Of a DNA stretch of 64,000 nucleotides, positions 53,500-63,937 are shown piece by piece. The position numbers and the translations under genes are program-made. The notes beneath the pieces were generated by a model. The model searched no databases and was not told where the DNA came from. It worked only from the letters and a program-made list of their open reading frames with translations. The DNA is from Saururus chinensis (Eukaryota; Streptophyta; Magnoliopsida; Piperales; Saururaceae). Location of the stretch: NCBI GenBank assembly GCA_035235625.1, contig CP141146.1, forward strand, positions 28,948,501 through 29,012,500, in the 5' to 3' direction. Within the stretch, counting starts at the first letter, position 1; each line of letters opens with the position of its first letter.

Positions 53500-54932
53500 T
53501 GATCGTTTATAATTAAACCCTTTGCAAGTGTACAAGGTAATTGTACTAGGATAAGTATGAAGGGTTGTCGAACCTCAGGGACGGATGAATTATTACTAAA
53601 TCTAAAAAGGAATTTACTGATTAAAAACTAAAAAGAACTTAAACTTAAATTAAGCAAAAGAAAAGAATCAACTAGTTTAAAAGGTAGAGATTAATATGAT
53701 GGAATTTACTTAGGAAATCGAATTCACTATAGAACCGTAACAATTCCTTAACTTTTAATCTAAATCTAGTGTGAATATGAGCAAGTATTCTCAGCTACAA
53801 GCTAGAATTACTTCAGAAAGAATCATTAATTAATTTCCATGGCATGAACTATCTTCAACAATAGCACGAATCATCTACACTAAATAGCTATAGGCATGAC
53901 CCGTCTAATCTTAGTATAACTCATCCAAGTCCTTAATTATCTGAACATTAAAACTATTGTATGACCATTTCATCTAAATCACAGAAATTAGAATTGATGC
54001 AAATATCAAAACCACATCCATCTATCATCTACAAGACAATAAATCAACATAGATTTGAATAAACATGAAAAGCTCTTCCATTAAAAAGGAAATCTTTATC
54101 ATACAATTGTCATAATTTACAACTGAGATCTAAATTAAAAAGAAAAGAAACTGAAACTTATCTATAGCTTCATCAACTCCTAAGTAAAAGAAAAGTCTAG
54201 CCTTCCATTGTAGAAGAAAGCACTTGAATCTCCATTGAAAGCTTTGGGTTTTTCTCCATCTTCTTCTTCTTTCTTCTCTTCAGAAAATTTACTTGTTAAC
54301 CCTTAATTTCGAGCCAAATATGTCTTTTTATAGGCATAAGAACTGTAGGAAGGAGTCCAATATGAAAAAGACTCAAAATTGACTGAAATAAGGAAATTGC
54401 GCATTATCCCGTTCGAACGCCCTGCATTCCCGTTCGAACGCCTATACTGCATTTTTCATCAAAATTACGTTATCCCGTTCGAACTCCCTGCATGCCCGTT
54501 CGAACGGTTACACTGCTTTCGCAATGCTGACAGCTTTTTCCGAATGTCCAATTTCTGTTCATTAAGCTCTTTCTTTCATGTCCATATTGATTTCCAACTT
54601 ATTTATAACTCCGAAAAGTTGTCTAAATAACTTTAAAGCATGTCAAGAATATTTTGAATTATTCCAAATATCGTCCAAGTGCTTCGATAAGCGCATTTTA
54701 CCTACAAAACATTAAAACATCACATTTTAGACATGTAAATATAATTAAGATCTCAACTTGATTCAAATACATATCTAAACTACTAATAACTATAAAATTA
54801 TTAATAATTAAACTAAAATACTAATATATATCTTAATCTAAATAAACCATAACTAACTCTAAATTAACCTAATATATACTAACAAATAAGGTAAAAAGGC
54901 ATATAAAATATATATATATTTCATACTTATCA
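53500..54932 (-). mobile_element. solo LTR1, minus strand
   Basis: 1433 bp; on the minus strand it starts TGATAAGTATGAAATATATA and ends AATTATAAACGATCA. The exact duplication GATGC lies at 53495-53499 and 54933-54937. A putative TATA box TATAAAAAG (minus) is at 54324-54332. Four GTTCGAAC palindromes lie at 54411, 54432, 54477 and 54498. Confidence 0.92.
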
Positions 54933-54937
54933 GATGC

Positions 54938-55218
54938 CCCCAGCCCAGCTGGTTTGTAGGCTGTTAACTAACATCAATAACCAGATGCACTAGTGAACCA
55001 CTTGGTTGGGGAAATAGCTACTTCCCTCCCGAGAATTGGGTGTATCCGTGAACCGTACTCCATGTCGCCTTGTTCATGTGGGGACCTGTCCAAGCTCTTT
55101 TGGATTATATGATTTATTTGGGTTAATGTAAATTTAAGCCAACCCAATAGGGGTAAGTCAATTTTGAGAGGAAGGTAAGTGCATAGCTAATTTTTTTTCT
55201 TTTCAACCCAATAGTATA
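54938..55218. other. spacer, no gene seen
   Basis: Nothing recognised apart from low-complexity T-rich stretches. Confidence 0.4.
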
Positions 55219-55358
55219 AGGAACACACGTGAAGTATCTATTTTTAGATTGATGGCACATATGCTAGTATAAGTCTATATATATCAGTATAAGTATTTAC
55301 TTACGCTAGCGGGTGTGCCATCGAATCTAAAAAATAGACGCATCATGTGTATTCCATA
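55219..55358. mobile_element. foldback MITE
   Basis: The left arm GGAACACACGTGAAGTATCT and right arm, reverse complemented, GGAATACACATGATGCGTCT continue as near-matching arms of about 50 bp through TTTTTAGATT and GATGGCACA to GCTAG. A short AT-rich loop lies between. The superfamily is not clear. Confidence 0.7.
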
Positions 55359-55505
55359 CAATTGGCGGGGTATCACTGAAAATGAAAAATTAATAAATGA
55401 CCCCCTTTTCTATAATGTGGGTTCATCCTCGAGTGTAGAGAGAAATTTAAAAATATTATTAAAAAAATGCACATGTCAAGCAAAAACGTCGATAAAGAAA
55501 ATGGG

Positions 55506-55813
55506 TGTTGTGAACATCCTAAGGGGCCCCAGATGCTAGTGGAATAGGTTTTAATTATGCTATTGTCTAATATAAGGGTGCTTAGGCCATAATATTGCTT
55601 AGGGTTTATTAGTTGTTTCTTAATTATTATTTCCATTTTATAATGTTTAGTGGGCTTTTAGGCTTTAGTTAGTGAGCCCATTAGGACTCTCTATTTAAGT
55701 GTAAGGGCTATGCCCTAATTGCCATGCCACTTCCTCTCCCTTTCTTGGCCATCTTGTGCCGCTTTCTTCCCCTACCCAGGCTGCCAGGCCGTTGTGGACA
55801 CCGGTTCACAACA
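55506..55813 (+). repeat. 308-bp LTR with 10-bp terminal inverted repeat
   Basis: It starts TGTTGTGAACATCC and ends GGTTCACAACA, so TGTTGTGAAC and GTTCACAACA are exact inverted repeats. It is followed one base later by TGGTATCGTTGGC, similar to a tRNA-iMet primer site. This makes it a 5' LTR. No 3' partner was seen. A TATTTAAG motif near 55692 could be a TATA box. Confidence 0.7.
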
Positions 55814-55838
55814 TTGGTATCGTTGGCAATAAGCGGAG

Positions 55839-56060
55839 ATGCTCTTGACGGCTCCTCCTTCCTCGGACTTGACTACCATCTTGGCGATGTGTGAAAAGCT
55901 TTATGCTATGGTCGAGAAGCTTCTAATGGCCAAGACAGTGTCCAGGCTGGCCAAAGTGCTACCTCGGGCTAACCCAACACCTCCACCGTCATTTGCATGG
56001 AAGAAGAAGATGAATCACTTCAAATGGGTGACCTTTCACTACAAAGGGATCTCATTCTAG
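55839..56060 (+). CDS. short frame after the 308-bp LTR, possible gag start
   Basis: A 73-residue frame beginning MLLTAPPSSDLTTILAMCEK, with a helical segment (CEKLYAMVEKLLMAKTVSRL). Its position just after a primer site suits the start of gag, but no conserved gag motif is visible. Not recognised. Confidence 0.3.
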   Translation: MLLTAPPSSDLTTILAMCEKLYAMVEKLLMAKTVSRLAKVLPRANPTPPPSFAWKKKMNHFKWVTFHYKGISF

Positions 56061-56216
56061 AAGACTTGGCACCCCCGCAGCCGGGCACCCCTATCATTGG
56101 GTGCTGGACGGATATGATTCTGGCTGCCTCGTCCGACCATTGAACCTAAAAGTTCATTGCCCCTGCTGTTCGAGAGGACCATAGAGGAACCTACCCATGC
56201 ACGCTCTCCAACCCCA

Positions 56217-56348
56217 ATGGCCCGCACCAAGGAGACGACTCGCAAGTCTAATGGCGGAAAGGCCCCCAAGAAATAGTTGACCACCAAGGCCGTCAGGAAG
56301 TCCGCATCGGCCTCTGGCGGAGTGAAGATGTCCCACCCAACCGTCTGA
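56217..56348 (+). pseudogene. histone H3 N-terminal tail fragment (pseudogene)
   Basis: The frame from ATG at 56217 reads MARTKETTRKSNGGKAPKK, stop (TAG 56274-56276), LTTKAVRKSASASGGVKMSH, PTV, stop. Plant histone H3 begins [20 protein letters not shown] and continues with a TKAARKSAP.-GGVKKPH stretch, so roughly 30 of the first 40 residues match, including K4, K9-S10, K14, K18, R26-K27-S28 and K36 positions. Homology stops where the histone fold would begin. Real H3 is about 136 residues. GC-rich codon use (GCC, CGC, AAG) is H3-like. It has no introns in this stretch. It lies about 400 bp downstream of an LTR and primer site, which suggests capture by a retroelement; insertion of an element into an H3 copy is an alternative. 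It cannot encode a protein. Confidence 0.85.
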
Positions 56349-56349
56349 A

Positions 56350-57039
56350 TGAAGCTCCCATCTACCTGCTCCAAGCCATGGAGCAGATCCCATGTCTCTG
56401 CTCCACCACTGACCTCGAAGTTGACTGCCCAATGGTTCGTAGGGGTGATCACCTTAGGCTGCCAAGGTGAGCTCTGCCACTGCCGGAATCTAGAACTCAC
56501 TGTTGCGACTTCATCGATGGGCCACTGCATAACCAGATCCAACCTAAAGCGGGCTGACGATTTCAGCCCCAATGTTGATGCTGCCTTGTCCCACCAGTGA
56601 AACCCTCTTCTCCTTCAAAATTTACAGCAAGCATACACCTTTTTGGCAGGTCGTAGAGATTGTGGACAATCAATTCCTTTTCCACAGCCATTGCCAATCA
56701 TGGCGAAGAGTTCGCAACTCCAGCCCATCTCGGTTGCACTTTTCAGCAGAAATCATGGCCATTTTCCTTGCCAATCAACAACTTTCCTCGCTAGTCTCAT
56801 AGAGGAAATGTCAGCCAACCTCCATGGATTGTTCTTGATCCTTTCCATTGCGGACTGCCAGATTGATTCGCCTTTCACTGGCAAAAATCATGGCTTCCTC
56901 ATAGCTAGCCATTGTCCCTGCCAGGCTATTTTCCATGCATATTTCAGGGAACTAGCAGTGTATGAGAGCATCAAAAGCTGGACACTTCATCCACTGAGTC
57001 TAGCAATCAGTTAGGTGCCCAATCAGCTGAGCAGAATTT
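56350..57039 (+). other. unassigned sequence between the H3 fragment and the chromovirus gag
   Basis: Several short frames are open but none is recognisable. The 5' LTR and the gag N-terminus expected for the chromovirus are absent here. Confidence 0.4.
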
Positions 57040-57450
57040 CTTTCCCAATAAAGGAAATATCAAGTGGGAAGAATTCAGAGAAGTGTTGTACAACAAATAT
57101 TTCCCTCCTCATGTTCATGAAAAGAAAGAGAAAGAATTTTTGGATCTCCAACAAGGTAATATGACAGTCTTTCAGTACAAAATAAATTTGTTTAGTTACA
57201 ATGCTTTGCTCCTGAAATTTGCTCCACATAGTTAAAGAAAGCTCGAAAATTTGTTAGAGGTTTGAATAATGGGCTTCGTAGTCAAATAGTAGGATTAAAA
57301 CCTACTACTTTAACCAAGGTTGTGGAATTAGCCTCACTACTAGAGCAAGAGTACCAGGAATTCTTGGCTGAGAAAAAAGATTGTGGACAAGGTAGAAGGA
57401 TGGAAGATTGGAAAAAAATTTAAAGGACCTCTGGATCACCGCCCCAAAGC
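57040..57450 (+). pseudogene. chromovirus (Tekay/Del-type) gag, 5'-truncated
   Basis: Readable as IKWEEFREVLYNKYFPPHVH, EKKEKEFLDLQQGNMTVFQY, then LLKFAPH. This is the Ty3-gypsy gag core (W..F...F...YFP..., .EF..L.QG.M.V..Y...F..L..FAPH). Frames are broken soon after. The N-terminal half of gag is not visible upstream. Confidence 0.85.
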
Positions 57451-57454
57451 CAAA

Positions 57455-57960
57455 GAGAGAAGAAGTTAGAGAAGTGCTCCAAATGCAACCGATTTCATCC
57501 ATTAGGGATTTGTTATCTCTTTGAGAGATGATGTTTCGCATGTGGAGACCCTGGACACAAAATCAAGGAATGCCCCAAAAAGAAGATAAAAGAAGAAATC
57601 AAGCCAGAGCAAAAGCCAAAGGCTCAGAGGCGAGTGTATGCTATTACTGCAAAAGAAGCTCAAACTTCAGTAGGAGTTATACAAGGTACACTTTTAATTT
57701 TGGACAAAGTTGCAAAGGTTTTCATAGATCTTGGATCGACACATTCTTTTATATCTTGTGACTTTGTTTTAAGTACGGATTATCTAGTTATGGAACTAGG
57801 ATATATCCTAGAAGTGTGAACTCCTATAGGAAAAACTTTTATAGCTCAAAACTTTTTGCAAGATGTGTCCATGTCATTAGGAAACCAAAATTGGAAGGTA
57901 ACCTGATACTCTTAAGTATGACCGACTATGATGTCATATTAGGAATGGATTAGTTAGCAG
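57455..57960 (+). pseudogene. chromovirus zinc knuckles and protease
   Basis: Two Cys/His boxes, KCSKCNRFHPLGICYL and CFACGDPGHKIKECP (CX2CX4HX4C, from 57532), precede KPKAQRRVYAITAKEAQTSV and the protease block VFIDLGSTHSFIS, where the family has DSGATHSFIS. Further on YDVILGMDW is followed by a stop in place of the usual Leu. The double knuckle is typical of Tekay-type elements. Stops and frameshifts throughout. Confidence 0.85.
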
Positions 57961-58149
57961 ACAATGAAGCATTAGTAGACTATAAGAAGTAGAAAGTCAT
58001 GTTCAATAAACAAGGAGAGGAAAAATTTACCTTTCATGGAAATAGAGATCCTTCAAGGGCATGTATCATTTTTGCTATGAAAGCACATCGATTGATATCT
58101 AAAGGATGTCAAGCATATCTTGCTAATGTAATTTTGTGGAGTCATCATC

Positions 58150-58616
58150 TTCCAAGATAGAAAATATTGAAGTAATAAAGGATTTCCTAGATGCATTTCC
58201 TGATGATCTTCCTGGGGTACCACCAAAGAGAGAGATAGGCTTTAATATTGACTTACTACTAGAAACAGAACCTATCTCTAAGGCACCCTATTGAATGGCT
58301 ACTGTAGAATTAAAAGAATTAAAGAGCCAATTGTAGAAATTATTAAATAAAAGATTCATCAGACCGAGTGTCTCACCCTGGGGAGCTCGAGTCCTTTTTG
58401 TCAGGAAGAATGATGGATCTTTGAGACTATGCATAGACTATAGGATGCTTAACTCGGTAACAATCAAGAATAAGTATCCTTTACCCCAGATAGATGACCT
58501 GTTTGATCAATTACAAGAAGCAAAAATATTCTCAAAAATAGATTTAAGGTCTAGATAGCACTAGTTGAGAATAAAGGATGAAGATAATCCAAAAATAGCC
58601 TTTCGTACTAGATATG
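58150..58616 (+). pseudogene. chromovirus reverse transcriptase, N-terminal half only
   Basis: EVIKDFLDAFPDDLPGVPPK, a degraded RELLD-like stretch, [60 protein letters not shown] and KIDLRS. It breaks after AFRTRYG, and the next codons are [13 protein letters not shown] from the RNase H boundary. The segment between, with the catalytic YxDD, is deleted; the junction is about 58612-58618. Confidence 0.88.
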
Positions 58617-59295
58617 GGATAAGGAATGCAAAAAGGCATTTCAGGAGTTAAAACAAAAATTAACCACCATTCCAGTCTTATCCTTACCAATTGGTAGCAG
58701 AGAGTTTGTAATTTACAGTGATGCCTCAAGAATGGGTCTTGGATGTGTCTTGATGCAAAATGAGAAGGTAATAGCCTATGCTTCAAGACAATTAAAGAAG
58801 CATGAAGGTAATTATCCCATTGATGATCTTGAATTAGCAGCAGTAGTTTTTGCCTTAAAACTTTGGAGACATTATTTATGTGGAGAGAAATTTAAAGTTT
58901 TTACAGATCATCAAAGTCTGAAGTACATTTTCTCTCAAAAGGATTTGATTTTAAGGCAAAAACGATGGATCAAATACTTGAATGATTATGACTTCTCTAT
59001 TCAATATCACTAAGGAAAAGCCAATGTCGTGGCTGATGCCTTGAGTAGGAAAGCCACAGAGATGGTAGCTCAAATGTTGATAAAAGAATGGAGATTGATG
59101 GAAGAAGTTATAGACATACAACCTCATGTACTATCAGGAAACAAAAAGGCAGTCGTAGCTAATCTTGAAGTGAAATCTAAACTGATTGAGCGCATTCTGG
59201 AGACACAAAAAGAGGATGTAGAAGTACAAACCTTCTTAGATAAGCCTGACTTTAATAAAAGCTCTAATAATGGAATAAGATTTAGAGACCGATAG
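58617..59295 (+). pseudogene. chromovirus RNase H and connection
   Basis: [20 protein letters not shown], then [97 protein letters not shown], a stop, then KANVVADALSRKA. Catalytic positions (SDAS, ELA, TDHQSLK, ADALSR) are all visible. One stop separates the last motif. Confidence 0.92.
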
Positions 59296-60010
59296 GTGGT
59301 CCCTGTAGTACCTAAACTAAAACAAGAATTGTTGCATGTAGCTCAAAGGTCTCAATACACTATTCACCCAGGAGGAACAAAAATGTATCAAGATTTAAAA
59401 AGGAGTTTTTGGTAGAAGGGGATGAAGAGGGACATAGGAGAATTTGTCTCTAAATGTCTAACTTGTCAGCAAGTTAAAGCAAAATGTCAGAAACCATTAG
59501 GTACTCTTCAACCTATTGAAATTCCAGAATGGAAATGGGAACACATTTCTATGGATTTTGTTTCAGGCTTACCCAAGACATCATCCGGTCATGAATCTAT
59601 TTGGGTCATAGTGGATAGACTTACTAAAAGTGCTCATTTTCTTCCCTTAAAGAAGTCTCAAACATTGAATGTTTTGGCTAGAATGTATATAAAGGAAATT
59701 GTGAGTCGGCATGGAGTACCGTTATCGATCATTTCAGATCAGGACGGTCAGTAAACTTCACACTTTTAGCAAAGACTTCAAGAAGAATTAGGTACTAATC
59801 TCAGATTTAATACAACCTTTATCCGCATACTGATGGTCAATTTGAACGAACTATTCAGATATTAGAAGATATGTTGCGGGCATGTGCCATAGATTGGAAG
59901 GGTAACTGGGATGAGCAATTGCCATTGATTGAATTTTCTTATAATAACAGTTATCATTCCAGTATAGGTATGTCACCATATGAGGCTCTTTATGGCCGAC
60001 CCTGTTGATC
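59296..60010 (+). pseudogene. chromovirus integrase
   Basis: The zinc-binding part reads YTIHPGGTKMYQDLKRSFW, stop, KGMKRDIGEFVSKCLTCQQV. The core reads WEHISMDFVSGLPKTSSGHE, WVIVDRLTKSAHFLPL, then SRHGVPLSIISDQDGQ, stop, and after a frameshift PHTDGQFERTIQILEDMLRA with LIEFSYNNSYHSSIGMSPYE and ALYGRPC. The D, D and E of the catalytic triad can be traced. Several stops. Confidence 0.9.
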
Positions 60011-60049
60011 CCCAACTTGTTGGAGAGAGGGAAGGAAAATTAGTAAAGT

Positions 60050-60600
60050 CAGATCTCTTACAGCAGTGCGCGGATAAGGTAAAACTTATATAGAGTCAAT
60101 TAGAGATAGCCCAAAGTCGTCAAAAGAGCTATGCCGATCAACTAAGGAAAGACCTCAACTTCTGCATAGGGGATCATGTACTATTAAAGATATCACCAAC
60201 TCGAGGAGTTATGAGATTTGAGGTTAAAGGAAAACTAAGCCCTCGACTTGTAGGACCATTTGCAATTCTGGATAAAGTAGGGCCAGTGGGTTATAGATTA
60301 GCATTGCCCCCTCAACTAGACAAAGTCCATAATGTGTTTCATGTGTCGTTGCTTCGCAAATATGTACAAGATCCTTCTCATGTCCTGGATTAGACAATGG
60401 TTACCCTAGAACCCGATTTGAAATTTGAAGAAAAACTAGTCAAAATGTTGGATCGAAAGGAGTAAATTTTGAGAACAAAAAGGATTCCATTAATAAACGT
60501 TCTATGGTAGCATCATTCTTTGGAGGAAGCCACATGGGAACTAGAAAGTGACATGTTAAATAAAGATCCAGAACTATTTGAAGACTAGCAAGTTCAATTT
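60050..60600 (+). pseudogene. chromovirus integrase tail with GPF motif and chromodomain-like end
   Basis: [60 protein letters not shown] and [10 protein letters not shown], then ILRTKRIPLINVLW, stop, HHSLEEATWELESDM. The GPF motif and the W..H...EATWE block match the C-terminus of Tekay-type chromoviruses, where it forms a chromodomain-like fold that guides integration. Broken by three stops. Confidence 0.88.
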
Positions 60601-60616
60601 TGAGGACGAAATTTCT

Positions 60617-60630
60617 TTATGGGGGAAGAT
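60617..60630 (+). other. polypurine tract of the chromovirus
   Basis: TTATGGGGGAAGAT directly precedes the TGTGACAACCC start of the LTR; GAGGACGAAATTT just upstream is usual for these elements. Confidence 0.8.
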
Positions 60631-62248
60631 TGTGACAACCCTGATTTTGGTACATTTTTTTTCAAAAAATAATATAATTTTAATATATGTTATTGATAGA
60701 GTACTATTTTCGATTTTGTACCGAAAGAGTTAAGGTAGAACTTTAAAAGACGAACATAACAATTTTTGAATCGTTTAAATTTGAACTCAGATCTGTAGGT
60801 AACGACCGTGGGAAGCATACCCTATAGACAGGATCCACGGTAACACTACAATAAAACCTATCCTTGAGTGGTCTTGTTTTGAAGGGCTCTTCAATACAAG
60901 TCCATCAGTACCAAGAATGCGTAATTCTGATTTATGGTTAAAAAGTTATGTTAGTTTTAAATTTGAAAAAAGAAAAGAAAGAAAAATGTTATTTTTGTCG
61001 GCTTGCGCAACCATTGTGGCAGCCAACGCGAGCCACGATGCGACGCTGCGTTGCGGCATCGCGGCACGACATCGCACAAATGTACTACACGACACCATGT
61101 CATACAATCCATCTGCGCAACACGCGGGACTGTGCGGACACCGCGCAATAGTGCGGTTCCGCGTAAACGTCAATCCCAAAGTAAATTTCATTTCTACCAT
61201 GTGTTAAAACTTCTGACCCTCCATTCTGAGTTGTTTTAAGTCTGAATCAAGCTTTTCAAAAGGCATTTCTAGCTAAATCAACATCGCAAGACGCTGTGAT
61301 AGGGCCAGTTTTTACGTTTAAGCTCTCAATAACTACGAAATTTCTACCACAAATTTAAGGTAGGGGGTCTTAAACTCTAGCTTATGCTCAGCTTGTAAGC
61401 TTAACTTTTTATGCACCATTTTTATTCTGTTATGCTTTTTTGCTTGAGTTTTCAAAAGAAATGCTATACGTATGCAATGTTTTATCTACAAGGAATTATG
61501 ATACAATATGTATTTTCTGGATAGTTCTGGGATTAAACCTAGAATTATATTTTGTCTGGATACCTACCGAGGAAATTATCAATATCTGGCACACGCACAT
61601 AGGTGTGGAGTGTCATGGGAAAACTCCTACCTTCTGAGCTTCCTGTTGCCGAATGAGCATCGGGAGGAACGTCGTTCGGTATCACGGCTCTAGATTTATT
61701 GTCATCAGACAAACCGGTGTTTTTTCGGAATTATTTCAAAATTTGTTTATGTAATACATTATGTTTAGCAAAAAAATTTACTGTCATAAGTACTTTTACT
61801 TAGCATTAAATTAGATTTTAATTCCACCTACTCAGTATAAAAATACTCACCCACCTCCAGACTTTGCAGGTAGTGAAATTAATCAAGAGGTGTCAGCTCA
61901 GGAATTTTCTGCTTAATTTCCTTGAATATTTTTGTTAAATTCTGTAATAATATTACTTTTATGTAAAGGCTTGTTATGCCTATATTTTTGTAATCCGACT
62001 GCCCTACAAACGGTGGATTTGGACTATGTCCTAATCTGCTACTATGTTGTTAAAATTATGTGTTATGTAAAATTTTGGTTGTGCTTCAACTCCAACTTGT
62101 TATAAATTGTTATATTTTATGTGTCATTATTTTTCTTTGAATCATACTGAAGGCCGTCACGTTCGGTTTCACGTGTGATGTAACACGTGCTAAGCAGAAT
62201 AATACTTATGTGTATTATGTTATATATTATTTAATGACGACCGCCACA
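60631..62248 (+). repeat. 3' LTR of the chromovirus (Tekay/Del-like)
   Basis: 1618 bp, from TGTGACAACCCTGATTTTGG to GACGACCGCCACA. It is related to the solo LTR at 27862-29728. The next bases are AGATT; no 5' partner with the same flank was found, so the element is 5'-truncated. Confidence 0.85.
61832..61849 (+). other. hairpin motif in the chromovirus LTR
   Basis: TCAGTATAAAAATACTCA, one arm base changed, followed by CCCACCTCCAGACTTTGCAGGT. Equivalent to the hairpins in the other LTRs. Confidence 0.7.
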
Positions 62249-62253
62249 AGATT

Positions 62254-62655
62254 AGTTCGAGAACTATTCTACTGACCATGGGATTGTCCACCATTATCCT
62301 CTACCTTATACACTATAGCAAAATGGTGTTGCAGAGAGGCGTAATAAGACTTTAATTGACATGGTCAAGTCTATGCTTAATAACTTTGAACTAGGAACAC
62401 AATTTCGGGAAGAGGCTATAGAGACTACTATCTACGTGCTAAATCGGGTTCCAACTAAGGTTGTCAAGAAGACCCTTTATGAGTCATGGATAAGTAGATG
62501 TGCAAACTTAGGTTACTTTAGAGTGTGGGGTCAAAGGCAAAATGTCAAGGTTCTAGATCAACACATTAGCAAGCTAGACCATAAGATAATAAAATGTAAC
62601 TTTATAAGGTACAATGAGCACTCTAAAGGGTACAGGTTCATCATTCATTATGCTT
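62254..62655 (+). pseudogene. copia integrase fragment
   Basis: FENYSTDHGIVHHYPLPYTL, stop, QNGVAERRNKTLIDMVKSML, EEAIETTIYVLNRVPTKVVK and KTLYESWISR; then YFRVWGQRQNVKVLDQHISK and HSKGYRFIIHYA. This is the C-terminal part of a copia integrase from just before the catalytic Glu (NGVAERRN) to the end. The N-terminal half is missing where the chromovirus LTR abuts. It ends at the same protein position at which copia C resumes at 50100. Confidence 0.88.
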
Positions 62656-62840
62656 AGGGTTGTTAACAAGCCGAGCTGGCTCGTCGAGCAGCGCAACTCG
62701 GCTTGACTCGAATTGGGCTTTGCTCAAACTCAATTCGAGCTCAAATAGGATTGAGCCGAGTTTGAGCATACCCCTGCTTGACTCGGCTCGGCTCGAATAA
62801 AACTAAAACTCAACTCTACTCGGCTTGAACTCGAATATAA
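62656..62840. mobile_element. hAT-like MITE fragment rich in CTCGGCTCG
   Basis: It starts TAGGGTTGTTAACAAGCCGAGC, like the termini of some hAT MITEs, and continues with many GCTCGAAT/CTCGGCTCG units. The opposite inverted end was not found, so it is truncated or misassigned. Confidence 0.45.
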
Positions 62841-62942
62841 TTTTAAAATTATATCTAAATGATATATATAAAATAAATAATACATGTATATACATATTTT
62901 ATATAAACATAATTGTTAATTTAAATATATATTTATGACATA

Positions 62943-63031
62943 CTCCATCCATTCTAGTTTAATAGCTCTATTTGATTAGTTCATTTTGAAAAATCAAATG
63001 GAGCTATTAATCTAGGTCAAATGGAGTATAT
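62943..63031. mobile_element. Stowaway-type MITE
   Basis: It starts TACTCCATCCATTCTAG and ends CTAGGTCAAATGGAGTATA. The interior TTAATAGCTCTATTTGATTAG and AATCAAATGGAGCTATTAA are inverted. TA flanks both ends. Confidence 0.7.
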
Positions 63032-63335
63032 AAAATGAGATAAAATCACATATATTCACCTATACCATATATCATATATGAGCCAAGGCTCACTCACAAC
63101 TGTGTGAACCCTGATGTCGTGCACCCTCAAATTTTAGTCCAACAACACACATAACTCAGGAGGAAGATTGGTTTATGTCTTCTTGCGCCCTTGAATATGG
63201 ATTTGATGGTCCATGATGCCTTGGCTCACGCTAACGTGCGTGAACCCAAACTCATATAAATTTTTTTCATGATATATAATTTTTATATGTGATATATATT
63301 TTAAAAAATAAATATATTGGAGACAAAAACACTAA

Positions 63336-63435
63336 TATACTCCTTTTGTCCCAAATTAATGGCTCCATTTGGTTTTTTAAAGATGAACTAAAATTAGTTC
63401 AATTGAAAAACAAAATGGAGCTATAAATATATGAC
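63336..63435. mobile_element. Stowaway-type MITE, imperfect right end
   Basis: The left end is TACTCCTTTTGTCCCAAATTA; the internal arms ATGGCTCCATTTG and AAATGGAGCTAT are inverted. The right end (ATATGACGGGGG) has decayed. Confidence 0.6.
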
Positions 63436-63440
63436 GGGGG

Positions 63441-63933
63441 CTCAACATGATATCACACTAATATACTAAAAATCACTTCTAAAAGAAGTATGACATTAGG
63501 GGGACCAACCTTATTTTACAAAAGAATAATTAAATATTCCTTTAAAAGTTGAAGCATGACATTGGGACCGTCCTTAGCTTACAAAATGATACATGTACTT
63601 AGGATTTTTTTAGAGGCATACATAGGCTAAAGAATAGTTCTTTTATAAGTGATTTATAAGCATGTAAAGAAAAGAAAATATGAAGAAGTAAATGGTAATG
63701 TGGCATAAGTGAGTTTTTATTTTCTACATCTTTTTTAGTTATTATATGCACATAAAGAGAGGAAAATGGTAATGCTGCATTTTTTTAGCATATGTAATTA
63801 AAACTCATTTGTCATAGTTTTCTTCTTTCTTAGTGACTATAGTCAGATGTTCAAGGTGTAGTCATAATACTTGTTGAAGTATATTTATTAATATTTAATA
63901 CTAAAAGCATATTAGTATGTGTGATACTTCACG

Positions 63934-63937
<4 letters not shown>
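63441..63937. other. AT-rich sequence, no gene seen
   Basis: Contains a loosely repeated AAGTATGACATTAGGGGGACC / AAGCATGACATTGGGACCG pair near 63485 and 63550. No coding content. Confidence 0.4.

Noticed and set aside
56057-56572. 171-residue minus-strand open frame
   Set aside because: It runs antisense across the histone H3 tail fragment, has no recognisable domain, and is explained by GC-rich codons on the opposite strand.
60917-61239. Several overlapping frames in a GCG/CAC-rich patch
   Set aside because: Open on both strands within the chromovirus 3' LTR; no domain and no conservation in the solo LTR copy.
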